A stretch of 64,000 nucleotides of DNA from positions 310,001-374,000 of the forward strand of contig NZ_JOEY01000002.1 in the NCBI RefSeq assembly GCF_000718165.1, written 5' to 3'. This stretch comes from Streptomyces fulvoviolaceus (GTDB lineage Bacteria; Actinomycetota; Actinomycetes; Streptomycetales; Streptomycetaceae). Each line of letters opens with the position of its first letter. Within the stretch, counting starts at the first letter, position 1. Below the pieces are notes generated by a model. The model worked only from the letters and a program-made list of their open reading frames with translations. It was not told the origin of the DNA and did not search any database. Position numbers and translations under genes: made by a program. This document shows positions 7,959 to 15,944 of this stretch, piece by piece.

Positions 7959-8915
7959 TACGACGACCTCCTGGGCCGCCGCCGTCGTGTCGGCCAGCAG
8001 TCGCGCGTCCAACGGCACGTTCCGCTTCACCAGTGCCAGCGCGACCGGGCCCAGCTCGTGGTGCCGTACGGACGTCGTGATGAAGCCGATCTTGCGGCCG
8101 TCGGGGGCCTCGTCCGCGAGCCGGATCTCCGTGCCGGCCCCCGGCAGGTGCACTTCGCTGCCGTCGAGGTGGAGGAAGACGAGGCGGCGCGGGGGCTTGC
8201 CCAGGTTCTCGACGCGGGCGACCGTCTCCTGGCCCCGGTAGCAGCCCTTCTGCAGGTGCACCGCCGTGCCGATCCAGCCCAGCTCGTGCGGGATGGTGCG
8301 GTGGTCGGTCTCGAAGCCGAGGCGGGGGCGGTGGTTCTCGACGCGCAGGGCTTCGTAGGCGAGGATGCCGGCCGCGGGGCCGGTCTTCTCGGCGTACGAC
8401 TCCAGGTCCGCGCGCGGGAGGAAGAGGTCACGGCCGTAAGCCATCTCGCGTACGGCGATGCCCTCCGGCACGTCGGCGATCGAACCGGCGGGCAGGTGCA
8501 CGACCGCGAACTCGTCGGTGCGGTCGGCGACCTCGACCCGGTAGAAGAACTTCATCGACTCCAGGTACGCGATCAATGCGTCCTGGGTGCCGGGTTCGAC
8601 GTGCGCCCAGACCGTCGAACCGTCGTCCACCAGATACAGGGCGTGCTCGATGTGACCGTGCGCGGAGAGGATCAGCGCCTCGGTGGCCTGGCCCGTCGGG
8701 AGGTCGCTGACGTGCTGCGTGAGCAGGAGGTGCAGCCAGCTCAGCCGGTCGTCGCCGGTGACGGTTACGACGCCTCGGTGCGAGAGGTCGACGAAACCGG
8801 TGCCGTCGGCGAGGGCGCGCTGCTCGCGGAACAGGTCGCCGTAGTGGGCGGCGACGCCTTCGTCCACGCCCTCGGCTGGGACGGCGCCGGGCAGGGACAG
8901 CAGGGGGCTCTTCAT
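7950..8915 (-). CDS. ygfZ: YgfZ/CAF17-type folate-binding Fe-S maturation protein
   Basis: A 321-residue aminomethyltransferase-like protein. It carries the YgfZ signature KGCYRGQE near residue 230, whose Cys is needed for folate-dependent repair or assembly of Fe-S enzymes. The N-terminal GcvT-like part (FVDLSHRGVVTVTGDDRLSWLH) is also typical. TAGGCT lies seven bases before the ATG and no ribosome site is seen, which suggests leaderless transcription. It sits 10 bases beyond nur in the same direction, although each seems to have its own promoter. Confidence 0.93.
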   Translation of the reverse strand: MKSPLLSLPGAVPAEGVDEGVAAHYGDLFREQRALADGTGFVDLSHRGVVTVTGDDRLSWLHLLLTQHVSDLPTGQATEALILSAHGHIEHALYLVDDGSTVWAHVEPGTQDALIAYLESMKFFYRVEVADRTDEFAVVHLPAGSIADVPEGIAVREMAYGRDLFLPRADLESYAEKTGPAAGILAYEALRVENHRPRLGFETDHRTIPHELGWIGTAVHLQKGCYRGQETVARVENLGKPPRRLVFLHLDGSEVHLPGAGTEIRLADEAPDGRKIGFITTSVRHHELGPVALALVKRNVPLDARLLADTTAAAQEVVVEP

Positions 8916-8925
8916 ATGCCTAAGC

Positions 8926-9378
8926 CTACGACTCGGTAATTGAACTCTTGGAAGTTGAATTTTTGAGCTGGCAGTCCTTGCAACGGCCGAAGATCGCGAA
9001 GTGCTTCATGTCCGTCTCGAAACCGAACTCCTGCCGGAGCTTCGCGGTGAACTCGGCGGCCACCGCCACGTCCGCCTCGATCACGTTCGTGCAGTCGCGG
9101 CAGACCAGATGGATGTGGTGGTGCCGGTCCGCGAGGTGGTACGTCGGCGCTCCGTGCCCCAGATGGGCATGGCTGACCAGCCCGAGCTCCTCCAGGAGCT
9201 CCAGGGTCCGGTAGACCGTGGAAATGTTGACCCCCGACGCCGTCTTCCTCACTTCCACGAGGATGTCGTCGGGGGTCGCGTGCTCCAGGGTGTCCACGGC
9301 TTCGAGCACAAGTTGCCGCTGCGGGGTCAGCCGGTAGCCGCGCTGCCGCAGATCACTCTTCCAGTCGGTGCTCACCAC
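8926..9378 (-). CDS. nur: Nur, nickel-responsive Fur-family repressor
   Basis: 150 residues. It is nearly identical, as I recall the sequence, to S. coelicolor Nur, which uses Ni to repress nickel uptake and Fe-type superoxide dismutase. It has an N-terminal winged helix (RLTPQRQLVLEAVD ... SGVNISTVYRTLELLEELG). The dimerisation domain has the His cluster HLADRHHHIHLVC and the CRDC pair. The C-terminal tail has another CKDC pair and a diverged serine-rich end. A TAGACT box seven bases before the GTG implies a leaderless transcript. Confidence 0.93.
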   Translation of the reverse strand: MVSTDWKSDLRQRGYRLTPQRQLVLEAVDTLEHATPDDILVEVRKTASGVNISTVYRTLELLEELGLVSHAHLGHGAPTYHLADRHHHIHLVCRDCTNVIEADVAVAAEFTAKLRQEFGFETDMKHFAIFGRCKDCQLKNSTSKSSITES

Positions 9379-9394
9379 ACCGACGAGTCTAGGC

Positions 9395-9970
9395 CTACTT
9401 GAAGAACGCGATGCCGTCGTCCGGCATGTCGTCGGGCAGGGCCTTGGCCCAGCGCTCGACGTCCTCCGGGGTGACGACCTTCTTCAGGTGGGCCGACATG
9501 TAGGGGCGGAGCTCGACCTCGGGGGTCTGCTTCTCGCCGACCCACATGAGGTCGCTGTTGACATAGCCGTACAGGCGCTTGCCGCCGGTGTACGGGCCGG
9601 AGGCGGCCGTACGCGCGACCGCGTCCGTGACCAGGTCGATCTGCGGCTTCTTGTCGGCGAGCTCGCCGTACCAGATCTCGACGACCCCGTCGTCGCGGAC
9701 CATGGTCACCTCGACCTTGCGGTCGGCGTCGATGCGCCAGAAGCCGGACTCGGTCTCCAGGGGGCGGACCTTGTTCCCGTCGTTGTCCAGCACCCAGGTG
9801 TGGGACTGGTACTCCAGGAAGTCCCTGCCGTCGTGCGTGAAGGTGACCTCCTGCCCGAAGTTGCACTTCTCGGAGCCGGGGAAGTCGTGCACACCCGCGC
9901 CCGCCCAGTTACCGAGCAGGAAGACGAGGGGGACGAGGTCCTTGTGGAGGTCGGACGGGATCTCGATCAT
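9395..9970 (-). CDS. Nitrobindin-like beta-barrel heme protein (FABP-type, DUF1794)
   Basis: A 191-residue lipocalin-like barrel. The family motif G-x-W-x-G-x-G is GNWAGAG at residues 20-26. A run of beta strands (GFWRIDADRKVEVTMV, VEIWYGEL) follows, then a C-terminal His segment (MSAHLKKV) where the heme ligand lies in bacterial nitrobindins. Such proteins bind ferric heme and are reported to isomerise peroxynitrite. Cytosolic. It lies 17 bases upstream of nur on the same strand and could be cotranscribed, although nur has its own -10 box. Confidence 0.88.
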   Translation of the reverse strand: MIEIPSDLHKDLVPLVFLLGNWAGAGVHDFPGSEKCNFGQEVTFTHDGRDFLEYQSHTWVLDNDGNKVRPLETESGFWRIDADRKVEVTMVRDDGVVEIWYGELADKKPQIDLVTDAVARTAASGPYTGGKRLYGYVNSDLMWVGEKQTPEVELRPYMSAHLKKVVTPEDVERWAKALPDDMPDDGIAFFK

Positions 9971-9995
9971 GAGGTCGGCAGTTCCTTGATGGGGG

Positions 9996-10097
9996 TCAGC
10001 GCTGGCCCTGGTACAGCTTCTTCACCGTCAGCCCCGCGAAGGCGAGAACGCCGACGCAGACCAGAACCAGCAGGGCTTCGAAGAATGCCTCAAGCAC
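9996..10097 (-). CDS. 33-residue single-pass membrane peptide
   Basis: A short protein with one hydrophobic helix (LLVLVCVGVLAFAGL) and a basic C-terminus (KKLYQGQR). The GTG start has a perfect AAGGAG site seven bases upstream. It is 25 bases before the nitrobindin gene on the same strand and probably shares its transcript. Similar tiny proteins are annotated beside this gene in other Streptomyces, as I recall. Function unknown. Confidence 0.75.
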   Translation of the reverse strand: MLEAFFEALLVLVCVGVLAFAGLTVKKLYQGQR

Positions 10098-10141
10098 GGG
10101 GTGCTCCTTGGTTGAGCGAGGGTGGGCGGCGGTACACAAGA

Positions 10142-10174
10142 GCCGGGCCCCAGTCTATGCGGGTGGGGCCCGGC
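10142..10174 (-). terminator. Strong GC-rich terminator hairpin
   Basis: Perfect 10-bp stem GCCGGGCCCC / GGGGCCCGGC with a 13-base loop. It is placed after the three-gene membrane-protein operon and before the 33-residue peptide gene. Confidence 0.65.
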
Positions 10175-10221
10175 CTTGCTCCCGAGGTCGGCTGGGGGGC
10201 GGCTGGGGGTCCCGGGGGCCC

Positions 10222-10254
10222 GCGGCGGAGCCGCTGATGTCACAGCCCCCGGGT
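10222..10254. repeat. Dispersed repeat (family B), diverged copy
   Basis: GCGGCGGAGCCGC followed by a TCACAGCCCC-type tail, matching the repeats at 21396-21432 and 50539-50577. Confidence 0.45.
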
Positions 10255-10298
10255 CAGCACAGCGTCGGCCGGGGCCCGGGCTTCTCTGCGAGGTCCGC

Positions 10299-11273
10299 TC
10301 AGCCGAGCAGCTGGCCCTGCAGGGCCACCGTCTGCTGGAACGGAACCGTGTTCACGGCGCTCTTGCGGGACTGGACCAGCACGGCCAGGACGTCACCGGC
10401 GGCGAGGTAGGCCTGGCGGACGTGTTCGGTGCCGTACGGCCTGGGCTCGGCGTAGACCGAGGCCGTGATGTCCTCGATCCGGGCCGCGTCCGGGAAGTCC
10501 TCGTCGGTGACGGACTCCCCGGCGTCGCGCAGCTGGTAGCCCGGGCCGCCGTACGGGGCGATGTCTCCGCCGAACAGCTCGTCCACGACGGCCGCGGTGT
10601 CGAACTGCAGCAGGTAGATCCGCGTGTGCGTGCCGTCCGGGGTGGTCCAGCCGCGGGCCGCGATGTGCCGCAGACCGTTGTCGGAGAACTTCTGCCCCAG
10701 CTCCTCGCGGTCCTCCTTCTCGGCGTACTCCGCCAGGAAGGTCTTCGTCGCCAGCCAGCCGTCCTCGCCGCGCAGCGCCTTGTCCTGGGTGGCCCCCGCG
10801 GGCGCGGGCAGCACCAGGGCACGCAGGTCGGCGTAGTGGGAGCCGGCCTTGTTCCCCTCGGCGAAGGGCCCCGGACTGCCGGAGGGCAGCGGCGGCTTCG
10901 TCAGCGTCGGGTAGTCCCAGCGCCCGTCCGACTCCGTCGCGAGTCCCGGTACGTCCGTCCGCTCCATCCGTGTGATGCCGTACGCCGCCGACGTCCCGAC
11001 CGCCGCGAAGACGACGACGGCCGCGGTCCAGCGCAGGACGGCGCGCAGGACTCGGCGGTCCTTCGGGGACGGGGGCGGCGGGGGTGCGTCGGGCATGGGC
11101 GGCGCCACGGCGGGCTGCTGCTCGGCGGGCTCTTGCTCGGCCTGCTTGGCCTGCTCGGCGGATTGCTGATCTGCCTGCTCGGCCCGTTCCGCCTGCTCTG
11201 CCTGCTCTGCCTGCTCGGCCTGCTCTGCCTGCTCGGCCTGCTCTGCGGGCTGCTGTTCTGTCTGCTCGGTCAT
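10299..11273 (-). CDS. Single-pass membrane protein with an EQA-repeat tail, paralogue 3
   Basis: 324 residues. Residues 4-50 are a low-complexity run of Glu-Gln-Ala repeats on the cytoplasmic side. One membrane helix follows near 76-97 (WTAAVVVFAAVGTSAAYGI), then an extracytoplasmic domain of about 220 residues. That domain shares the pattern GLRHIAARGW...TRIYLLQF with FRRAAVTSWKVG...EIRLIQY in the protein at 12139. It overlaps the upstream gene by four bases (ATGA), so it is the last gene of a three-gene operon. No enzyme motif seen. The tract of roughly 9-bp repeats at 11140-11265 could vary in length. Confidence 0.75.
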   Translation of the reverse strand: MTEQTEQQPAEQAEQAEQAEQAEQAEQAERAEQADQQSAEQAKQAEQEPAEQQPAVAPPMPDAPPPPPSPKDRRVLRAVLRWTAAVVVFAAVGTSAAYGITRMERTDVPGLATESDGRWDYPTLTKPPLPSGSPGPFAEGNKAGSHYADLRALVLPAPAGATQDKALRGEDGWLATKTFLAEYAEKEDREELGQKFSDNGLRHIAARGWTTPDGTHTRIYLLQFDTAAVVDELFGGDIAPYGGPGYQLRDAGESVTDEDFPDAARIEDITASVYAEPRPYGTEHVRQAYLAAGDVLAVLVQSRKSAVNTVPFQQTVALQGQLLG

Positions 11274-12142
11274 ACCGCCTCCCCCGGCTCCGCGATGCGG
11301 TCGAGCTGTTCGCGGAACAGCATCGCGACCCCCTTCTGCTCCATCGGCTTGGCGCTGTCGGCGGTGAAGCTGACCAGGACGTCTCCCTGGTCGGCGAAGC
11401 AGTACATCGAGTCGAGCTTCAGTTCGTCGTCCTTGGGCAGCAGGAAGCAGCGGGCGTCCTTGTGGCCCTCGATCTTCGGGCCCTCGCGCAGGAAGCCGTC
11501 CAGGGCGTCGAGGAACTCGTTCTGGAACCGCGAGATGTCACGGACGGCCGTCTTGTTCTCCAGCTGGGCCAGCTGGATGGTCACGGTGGAGGCCCTGTCC
11601 GTGTAGACGGAGGACAGCTGGTCGGTGCTGACGTAGCTGCGCATCGCGATGCCCTTGATGCCCTGCTTGTCGATCTGCTTCTCCAGCTGCTTGCGCTGGG
11701 TGCGGGGCAGCCCGCTCAGCGACTCCTTGCGCAGGGCGGTGGCCTGGGCGCCGCTGAGCTGCGCGTCGTAGCCGAACTCCCCGATGTCGGGCCCGCGGCT
11801 CCAGCCGTCGGCCCCGTACGGCACGAGCAGCCCCGCGAGCCCCTTCGCGGACGTCGTCCTCGCCTTCTCCGCCTGGGCCTTCGGGAACTTCCACACGGGT
11901 GCGCCCGCGTCGCGGTCGGCGCCGTCGACGGTGACCACGGTGTAGCCGACACCGCCTATGACGGCCACGGCCAGGAGCACGGATCCCGCGACGGCGGCGA
12001 TACGGCCGCGGCGGACGGGCTTCTTGGCGGGTGCGGCGGACTCGGCGGACTCGGCAGGCTCCGCGACCGCCTCGGGCTCCGTGAGCTCGACCGGGCCTAC
12101 CTCGCCGACCTCGCCGACCGGCTGGTTCTCGTTTTCGCTCAC
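11270..12142 (-). CDS. Single-pass membrane protein, paralogue 2
   Basis: 290 residues. It has an acidic, Val/Glu/Pro-rich cytoplasmic N-terminus, a basic stop (KKPVRRGR), a membrane helix near 48-68 (IAAVAGSVLLAVAVIGGVGY) and an extracytoplasmic domain. It belongs to the same architecture as its two neighbours and overlaps both by four bases. The domain holds a Cys pair (ARCFLLP...SMYCFADQG) that may form a disulfide. Function unknown. Confidence 0.75.
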   Translation of the reverse strand: MSENENQPVGEVGEVGPVELTEPEAVAEPAESAESAAPAKKPVRRGRIAAVAGSVLLAVAVIGGVGYTVVTVDGADRDAGAPVWKFPKAQAEKARTTSAKGLAGLLVPYGADGWSRGPDIGEFGYDAQLSGAQATALRKESLSGLPRTQRKQLEKQIDKQGIKGIAMRSYVSTDQLSSVYTDRASTVTIQLAQLENKTAVRDISRFQNEFLDALDGFLREGPKIEGHKDARCFLLPKDDELKLDSMYCFADQGDVLVSFTADSAKPMEQKGVAMLFREQLDRIAEPGEAV

Positions 12143-12909
12143 AGCCGCTCCATCTGCCGCTCGGCGAGGTCCATGATCTTCTTCTTGGAGATCAGCTTGG
12201 TGTCCCAGACGTAGATCTCCATCAGGATGTCCCCGCGCCAGGCGATGGCCTCGGCGCTGTACTGCGGCAGATAGCCGGGCTCGGTGTCGGGCTCGGTGTG
12301 GACGTACGCCATGCCGTTCCCGCTGCCCGCCACCGGCCAGCTCTCGGTGCCGTCCTCGGCGTCCGCCCAGTACTGCTCGTTCTCGGCGGAGACGGGGGCC
12401 TGGAGGGTCTCCTCCTGCCGGTACTGGATCAGGCGGATCTCGACGCCGTACGTGCTGCCGACCTTCCAGCTGGTGACGGCCGCGCGGCGGAACTCCTCGG
12501 AGATGAGGTTGCCGAACGCGTTCTCCGGATGCTCGAAGAGGTCCGCGTAGTCGGCAAGCTCCATCCAGCCGTCGTCGTCCGCCAGGTCGGATTCCTTCGC
12601 GCCCGCCGGCTTCTTCAGCAGCAGCTTGCGCAGGTCGCCGTCCGTCTTCACCCGGCGGTCCTGGGCGGCGGAGAGCGGCTCGGCCTCGCCCTTGGCCTGC
12701 TTGAGCACGGGCTGGGACAGCGGCGGGAGCTTCGTCGGCTCGCGGTCGGCCTGGACGAGGTAGCCGGCGCAGGTGCCGGCGACGAGACCCAGGACAGCGG
12801 CGCCGGCGATCAGCAGCGTGGTGCGCCCGCGGCGGCGCGGCCGGACAAGTGGCTCAACCGGGGTTTCAACCACTCCTTCCGGCACTTCGAGTACTTCAGG
12901 TACTTCCAA
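12139..12909 (-). CDS. Single-pass membrane protein, paralogue 1
   Basis: About 256 residues. It has a short acidic N-terminus, a basic RPRRRGR stop, a membrane helix (TTLLIAGAAVLGLVAGTCAGYLV) and an extracytoplasmic domain with GWMELADYADLFEHPENAFG and FRRAAVTSWKVGSTYG. The start is uncertain. I chose a TTG with GGGGGA five bases upstream; other frame-open codons extend into the divergent DsrE gene's promoter. First gene of a three-gene operon of related proteins, probably acting together at the membrane surface. Confidence 0.7.
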   Translation of the reverse strand: MEVPEVLEVPEGVVETPVEPLVRPRRRGRTTLLIAGAAVLGLVAGTCAGYLVQADREPTKLPPLSQPVLKQAKGEAEPLSAAQDRRVKTDGDLRKLLLKKPAGAKESDLADDDGWMELADYADLFEHPENAFGNLISEEFRRAAVTSWKVGSTYGVEIRLIQYRQEETLQAPVSAENEQYWADAEDGTESWPVAGSGNGMAYVHTEPDTEPGYLPQYSAEAIAWRGDILMEIYVWDTKLISKKKIMDLAERQMERL

Positions 12910-13011
12910 GACGTTCCCCCACAAAACGTGAAGCGCACATTCCGTATGTGCGTTCACAGGAGACTCGTGGCCAAGGCATGGAGTTGTAAGGGAGTTGATT
13001 ACGATTCGGCC

Positions 13012-13374
13012 ATGGCGAAGAAGCTCGTGATCAAGGTGACGGCGGGGGCCGATGCCCCCGAACGATGCTCGCAGGCGTTCACGGTCGCGGCGGTGGCCGT
13101 GGCCAGCGGTGTCGACGTCTCCCTGTGGCTGACCGGCGAGTCCGCGTGGTTCGCGCTGCCGGGGAAGGCCGCCGAGTTCGAGCTGCCGCACGCGGCCCCG
13201 CTGCCCGACCTGCTCGACTCGATCCTGGCGGGCGGCCGGCTGACCCTGTGCACCCAGTGCGCCGCCCGCCGGGACATCACGGAGAAGGACGTCATCGAGG
13301 GCGTGCGGATCGCGGGGGCGCAGGTGTTCGTGCAGGAGGCGTTGGGGGACGAGACACAGGCGCTCGTCTACTGA
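13012..13374 (+). CDS. DsrE-family protein
   Basis: 120 residues with the DsrE/F-like fold: an N-terminal strand (KKLVIKVTAGADAPERCSQAF) and a Cys-containing loop LCTQCAARRDI. The family handles sulfur transfer or sulfane sulfur in some members, but most actinobacterial copies are uncharacterised. TACGAT is six bases before the ATG, so transcription may be leaderless. The last 7 bases overlap the convergent VOC gene. Confidence 0.82.
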   Translation: MAKKLVIKVTAGADAPERCSQAFTVAAVAVASGVDVSLWLTGESAWFALPGKAAEFELPHAAPLPDLLDSILAGGRLTLCTQCAARRDITEKDVIEGVRIAGAQVFVQEALGDETQALVY

Positions 13375-13748
13375 GACACCCAGAGGCAGAAGGGGTGCCC
13401 GGACGGGTCGAACAGCACGCGTACGTCGTCCTGCGGCTGGTACTCAGCGAGCCGCGCGCCCTCCGCCACGGCCCGCGCGACCTCGGCGTGCAGGTCGTCG
13501 ACCTCGATGTCCAGGTGCAGCATCATCTGCTGGTCGCCGGGTTTGCGGGTGGGCCAGACGGGCGGGACGTACTCGGGCTCGGTCTCGAAGGAGAGCGACG
13601 TGCCCTCGGTACCGGGCGGTGGGCCGATGAGCACCCAGTCGGGTTCCTCGCGGCGCACCACGTACCCGAGCAGGCGCAGATAGAACCCGGCCAGCTCATG
13701 CGCGTCGTGCGCGTCGAACACCACGGTGGACAGCCTCGTAGGCGACAT
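13368..13748 (-). CDS. VOC-superfamily (glyoxalase-like) protein
   Basis: 126 residues with two beta-alpha-beta-beta-beta units. The first runs from LSTVVFDAHDAHELAGFYLRLLGY. The second contains MMLHLDIEVDDLHAEVARAVAEGA and ends in LFDPSGHPFCLWV, a common glyoxalase-type ending. No substrate can be assigned; metal ligands would be His/Glu in the barrel. A start further upstream would add a Gly/Trp-rich stretch that is not part of the family. Confidence 0.85.
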   Translation of the reverse strand: MSPTRLSTVVFDAHDAHELAGFYLRLLGYVVRREEPDWVLIGPPPGTEGTSLSFETEPEYVPPVWPTRKPGDQQMMLHLDIEVDDLHAEVARAVAEGARLAEYQPQDDVRVLFDPSGHPFCLWVSQ

Positions 13749-13758
13749 GCGCCCCTTC

Positions 13759-14019
13759 CTACTGCCGCCGCTTCCTCCCGTCCAGCTCGTCCCACCACTC
13801 GTCGGACTTCGGATCGCCGGACGGATCGTCCCACCACCGGTCGTCGGGCCCACGCCGGTTGGCGACCATCGCGGCGAGCGGCGGAATGACCATGGCGACC
13901 ACACACATCCCGACGGCCACAGGCATCGACCAGAGCCGCACGACTCCCCAGGCCAGGACGAAGAGCGTGATACAGGTCCCCATCAGGGCGAAGTACAGGT
14001 GCCGACGGCGGGCGTACAT
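13759..14019 (-). CDS. DUF3099 small membrane protein
   Basis: 86 residues: basic N-terminus (MYARRRHLY), two close membrane helices (FALMGTCITLFVLAWGVV and MPVAVGMCVVAMVIPPLAAMV), then a charged cytoplasmic tail (RWWDDPSGDPKSDEWWDEL) typical of DUF3099. The function of the family is unknown. Its first eight codons and upstream region form part of the tandem duplication to its right. Confidence 0.85.
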   Translation of the reverse strand: MYARRRHLYFALMGTCITLFVLAWGVVRLWSMPVAVGMCVVAMVIPPLAAMVANRRGPDDRWWDDPSGDPKSDEWWDELDGRKRRQ

Positions 14020-14440
14020 GCTTCCAGCGTAGGCCCGCCATGCCCGTTCGGGGCGAACCGGCGGAGGCCCCGAACGGCCTGTCGGCACAGGGCCACGCCG
14101 GAGGCCGACGGACGCCCGTCGCGGAGCGACCGATGGCACGGCGGCGCAGGGGCCCGCAGCCTGCGAAAGCAGTGCAAGGGGCCCGTCAAGGAGGGGCCAG
14201 GTGCCGACGGCGGGCGTACACGCTTCCCAGGTAGACCCGCCACGCCGGTTCCGGACGAACCGACGGAAGACCCCAACAGCCCGTCCGCACAGGACCCGCG
14301 CCAGAAGCCCACGGACGCCCGTCGCGGAGCGACTGATGGCACGGCGGCGCAGGGGCCCGCAGCCTGCGTCCCCGTTCCGGGCGAACCGGCGGAAGCAAGC
14401 CCTCAACAGCCCGTCGGCGCAACCATCGGCGGGCGGGCAC
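13997..14440. repeat. Tandem duplication (about 203 bp, 2.3 copies) of the DUF3099 start and upstream region
   Basis: Unit 1 starts at 13997 inside the DUF3099 gene, unit 2 at 14199 and a partial third near 14368. Landmarks repeat at a 202-203 bp spacing: GTGCCGACGGCGGGCGTAC, the GACGCCCGTCGCGGAGCGAC block (14111 and 14314) and GCAGGGGCCCGCAGCCTGCG. Unit 2 keeps a vestigial start (GTG instead of ATG) followed by YARRRHL and then diverges. This fills most of the gap to the next gene. Confidence 0.8.
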
Positions 14441-14483
14441 AGTTCCAGGGTCGGCCTGGGAGAACCGTGCCGGGCGCGCCGAA

Positions 14484-14510
14484 GGGCCGCACCCCGGAAA
14501 GGTGCAGCCC
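14484..14510 (-). terminator. Terminator hairpin after the DUF1416 gene
   Basis: 10-bp stem (GGGCTGCACC against GGTGCGGCCC, one G-T pair) with a 7-base loop, 20 bases beyond the stop codon. Confidence 0.6.
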
Positions 14511-14529
14511 CTCGACCTGTGCTCCGTCG

Positions 14530-14817
14530 TCAGACGGCGATCGCTACCTCCGCGAGGCCGCCCTGCTGGGCGACGACCGTGCGGTCGGCGGTGCCGCCGG
14601 GGACGAGGGCGCGGACGGTCCACGTGCCCTCGGCCGCGTAGAAGCGGAACTGTCCGGTGGCGGAGGTCGGGACCTCCGCGGTGAACTCGCCGGTCGAGTC
14701 GAGCAGACGGACGTATCCGACCACCGGCTCGCCGTCGCGGGTCACCTGACCCTGGATCGTGGTCTCACCGGGCTTGATCGTCGAGGCGTCCGGGCCGCCG
14801 GCCTTCGCTCCACACAT
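14530..14817 (-). CDS. DUF1416 beta-sandwich protein
   Basis: 95 residues. It starts MCGAKAGGPDAS and continues with a carboxypeptidase-regulatory-like fold (TTIQGQVTRDGEPVVGYVRLLDSTGEFTAEV). DUF1416 genes follow thiosulfate sulfurtransferase genes in many actinobacteria, as here (76 bases downstream, same strand), so a role in sulfur metabolism is likely but unproven. Start fixed by GGAG eight bases before the ATG; the Cys at position 2 is conserved in the family as I recall. Confidence 0.88.
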   Translation of the reverse strand: MCGAKAGGPDASTIKPGETTIQGQVTRDGEPVVGYVRLLDSTGEFTAEVPTSATGQFRFYAAEGTWTVRALVPGGTADRTVVAQQGGLAEVAIAV

Positions 14818-14893
14818 GTCTTTCTCCAAGGAAGGGGTCTGACCGGAAGGAAGGCCGGTCGGGTTCTGCGGGGCTGTGCTCTTACTACCGGGC

Positions 14894-15733
14894 TTACTTG
14901 TTGGCGCCGAGCTCGATCGGGACGCCGACGAGGCTGCCGTACTCGGTCCAGGAACCGTCGTAGTTCTTGACGTTCTCGACACCGAGCAGCTCGTGCAGCA
15001 CGAACCAGGTCAGGGCCGAGCGCTCGCCGATACGGCAGTAGGCGATGGTGTCCTTGGCCAGGTCCACCTGCTCCTCGGCGTAGAGCTCCTTGAGCTCCTC
15101 GTCCGACTTGAAGGTGCCGTCGTCGTTGGCGTTCTTCGACCACGGGATGTTGCGGGCCGACGGGACGTGACCCGGGCGCTGCGACTGCTCCTGCGGAAGG
15201 TGCGCGGGGGCGAGCAGCTTGCCGGAGAACTCGTCGGGCGAGCGGACGTCGACCAGGTTCTGCGAACCGATGGCGGCGACCACGTCGTCACGGAAGGCGC
15301 GGATGGCGGTGTTCTGCGCCTTGGCCTTGTAGTCGGTCGTGGCGCGCTCCGGCACCTCCTCGACCAGCTCGCGGGCGTCCAGCTCCCACTTCTTGCGGCC
15401 ACCGTCGAGGAGCTTGACGTTGTCGTGGCCGTAGAGCTTGAAGTACCAGTAGGCGTACGACGCGAACCAGTTGTTGTTGCCGCCGTAGAGAACCACCAGC
15501 GTGTCGTTGGCGATGCCCTTCGCCGAGAGGAGCTTCTCGAAGCCCTCCTGGTCGATGAAGTCGCGCCGGACCGGGTCCTGCAGGTCCTTGGTCCAGTCGA
15601 TGCGGATCGCGTTCTTGATGTGGTTCTTCTCGTAGGCGGACGTGTCCTCGTCCACCTCGACGATGGCGATGGACGGGCTGTCGAGGTTGGCCTCGACCCA
15701 GTCGGCGTCGACCAGGACGTCGCTGCGGCTCAT
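14894..15733 (-). CDS. sseA: Thiosulfate sulfurtransferase (two-domain rhodanese)
   Basis: 279 residues with two rhodanese domains. The N-terminal domain is inactive (GGNNNWFA in place of a Cys loop). The C-terminal one carries the active-site loop CRIGERS, whose Cys takes sulfane sulfur from thiosulfate. Actinobacterial members are called CysA/SseA. Preceded by a GGAGGAGAAAG site. A cysteine-containing leader peptide gene lies 130 bases upstream on the same strand, so expression is probably tuned to sulfur amino acid supply. Cotranscribed with DUF1416. Confidence 0.93.
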   Translation of the reverse strand: MSRSDVLVDADWVEANLDSPSIAIVEVDEDTSAYEKNHIKNAIRIDWTKDLQDPVRRDFIDQEGFEKLLSAKGIANDTLVVLYGGNNNWFASYAYWYFKLYGHDNVKLLDGGRKKWELDARELVEEVPERATTDYKAKAQNTAIRAFRDDVVAAIGSQNLVDVRSPDEFSGKLLAPAHLPQEQSQRPGHVPSARNIPWSKNANDDGTFKSDEELKELYAEEQVDLAKDTIAYCRIGERSALTWFVLHELLGVENVKNYDGSWTEYGSLVGVPIELGANK

Positions 15734-15863
15734 GCTCTTTCTCCTCCGGGGCAGTTACGGCGGGGCGTGCAAGTGAGAGGGGTGCGCGTGCGGGCCGGAA
15801 CCGGCGCGCGCGCACGGATGCCCTGGGCAGGGCGCGGGGGATGCGGAGGTCGATGCCGTCCGC

Positions 15864-15944
15864 TCAGAAGGTGCGACAGAGCATGGCGGCAACGCGGCAC
15901 AGGTCTACTGCCCGCCGCTTCGTGAGGTCCGCCTGTCGCTTCAT
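15864..15944 (-). CDS. 26-residue leader peptide upstream of the sulfurtransferase
   Basis: Encodes MKRQADLTKRR followed by AVDLCRVAAMLCRTF. It resembles the actinobacterial cysteine-containing leader peptides (xTxRRxVDLxRVxxxxCR) found before sulfur-assimilation genes. The two Cys codons lie near the end of the peptide, where ribosome stalling on low Cys-tRNA would matter. The ATG follows a TACGAT -10 box by eight bases, with GTGACA 18 bases further up as -35. No ribosome site is present, so it is probably leaderless. The 130 bases to the sulfurtransferase gene would hold the attenuation structures. Confidence 0.75.
   Translation of the reverse strand: MKRQADLTKRRAVDLCRVAAMLCRTF

Noticed and set aside
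12298..13011. Upstream extension of the DsrE frame
   Set aside because: Runs antisense through the membrane-protein gene; the family starts at the ATG at 13012 (MAKKLVIKV).
13997..14440. CRISPR array
   Set aside because: Units of about 203 bp with diverged content; a tandem duplication, not short repeats with unique spacers. No cas genes in the window.
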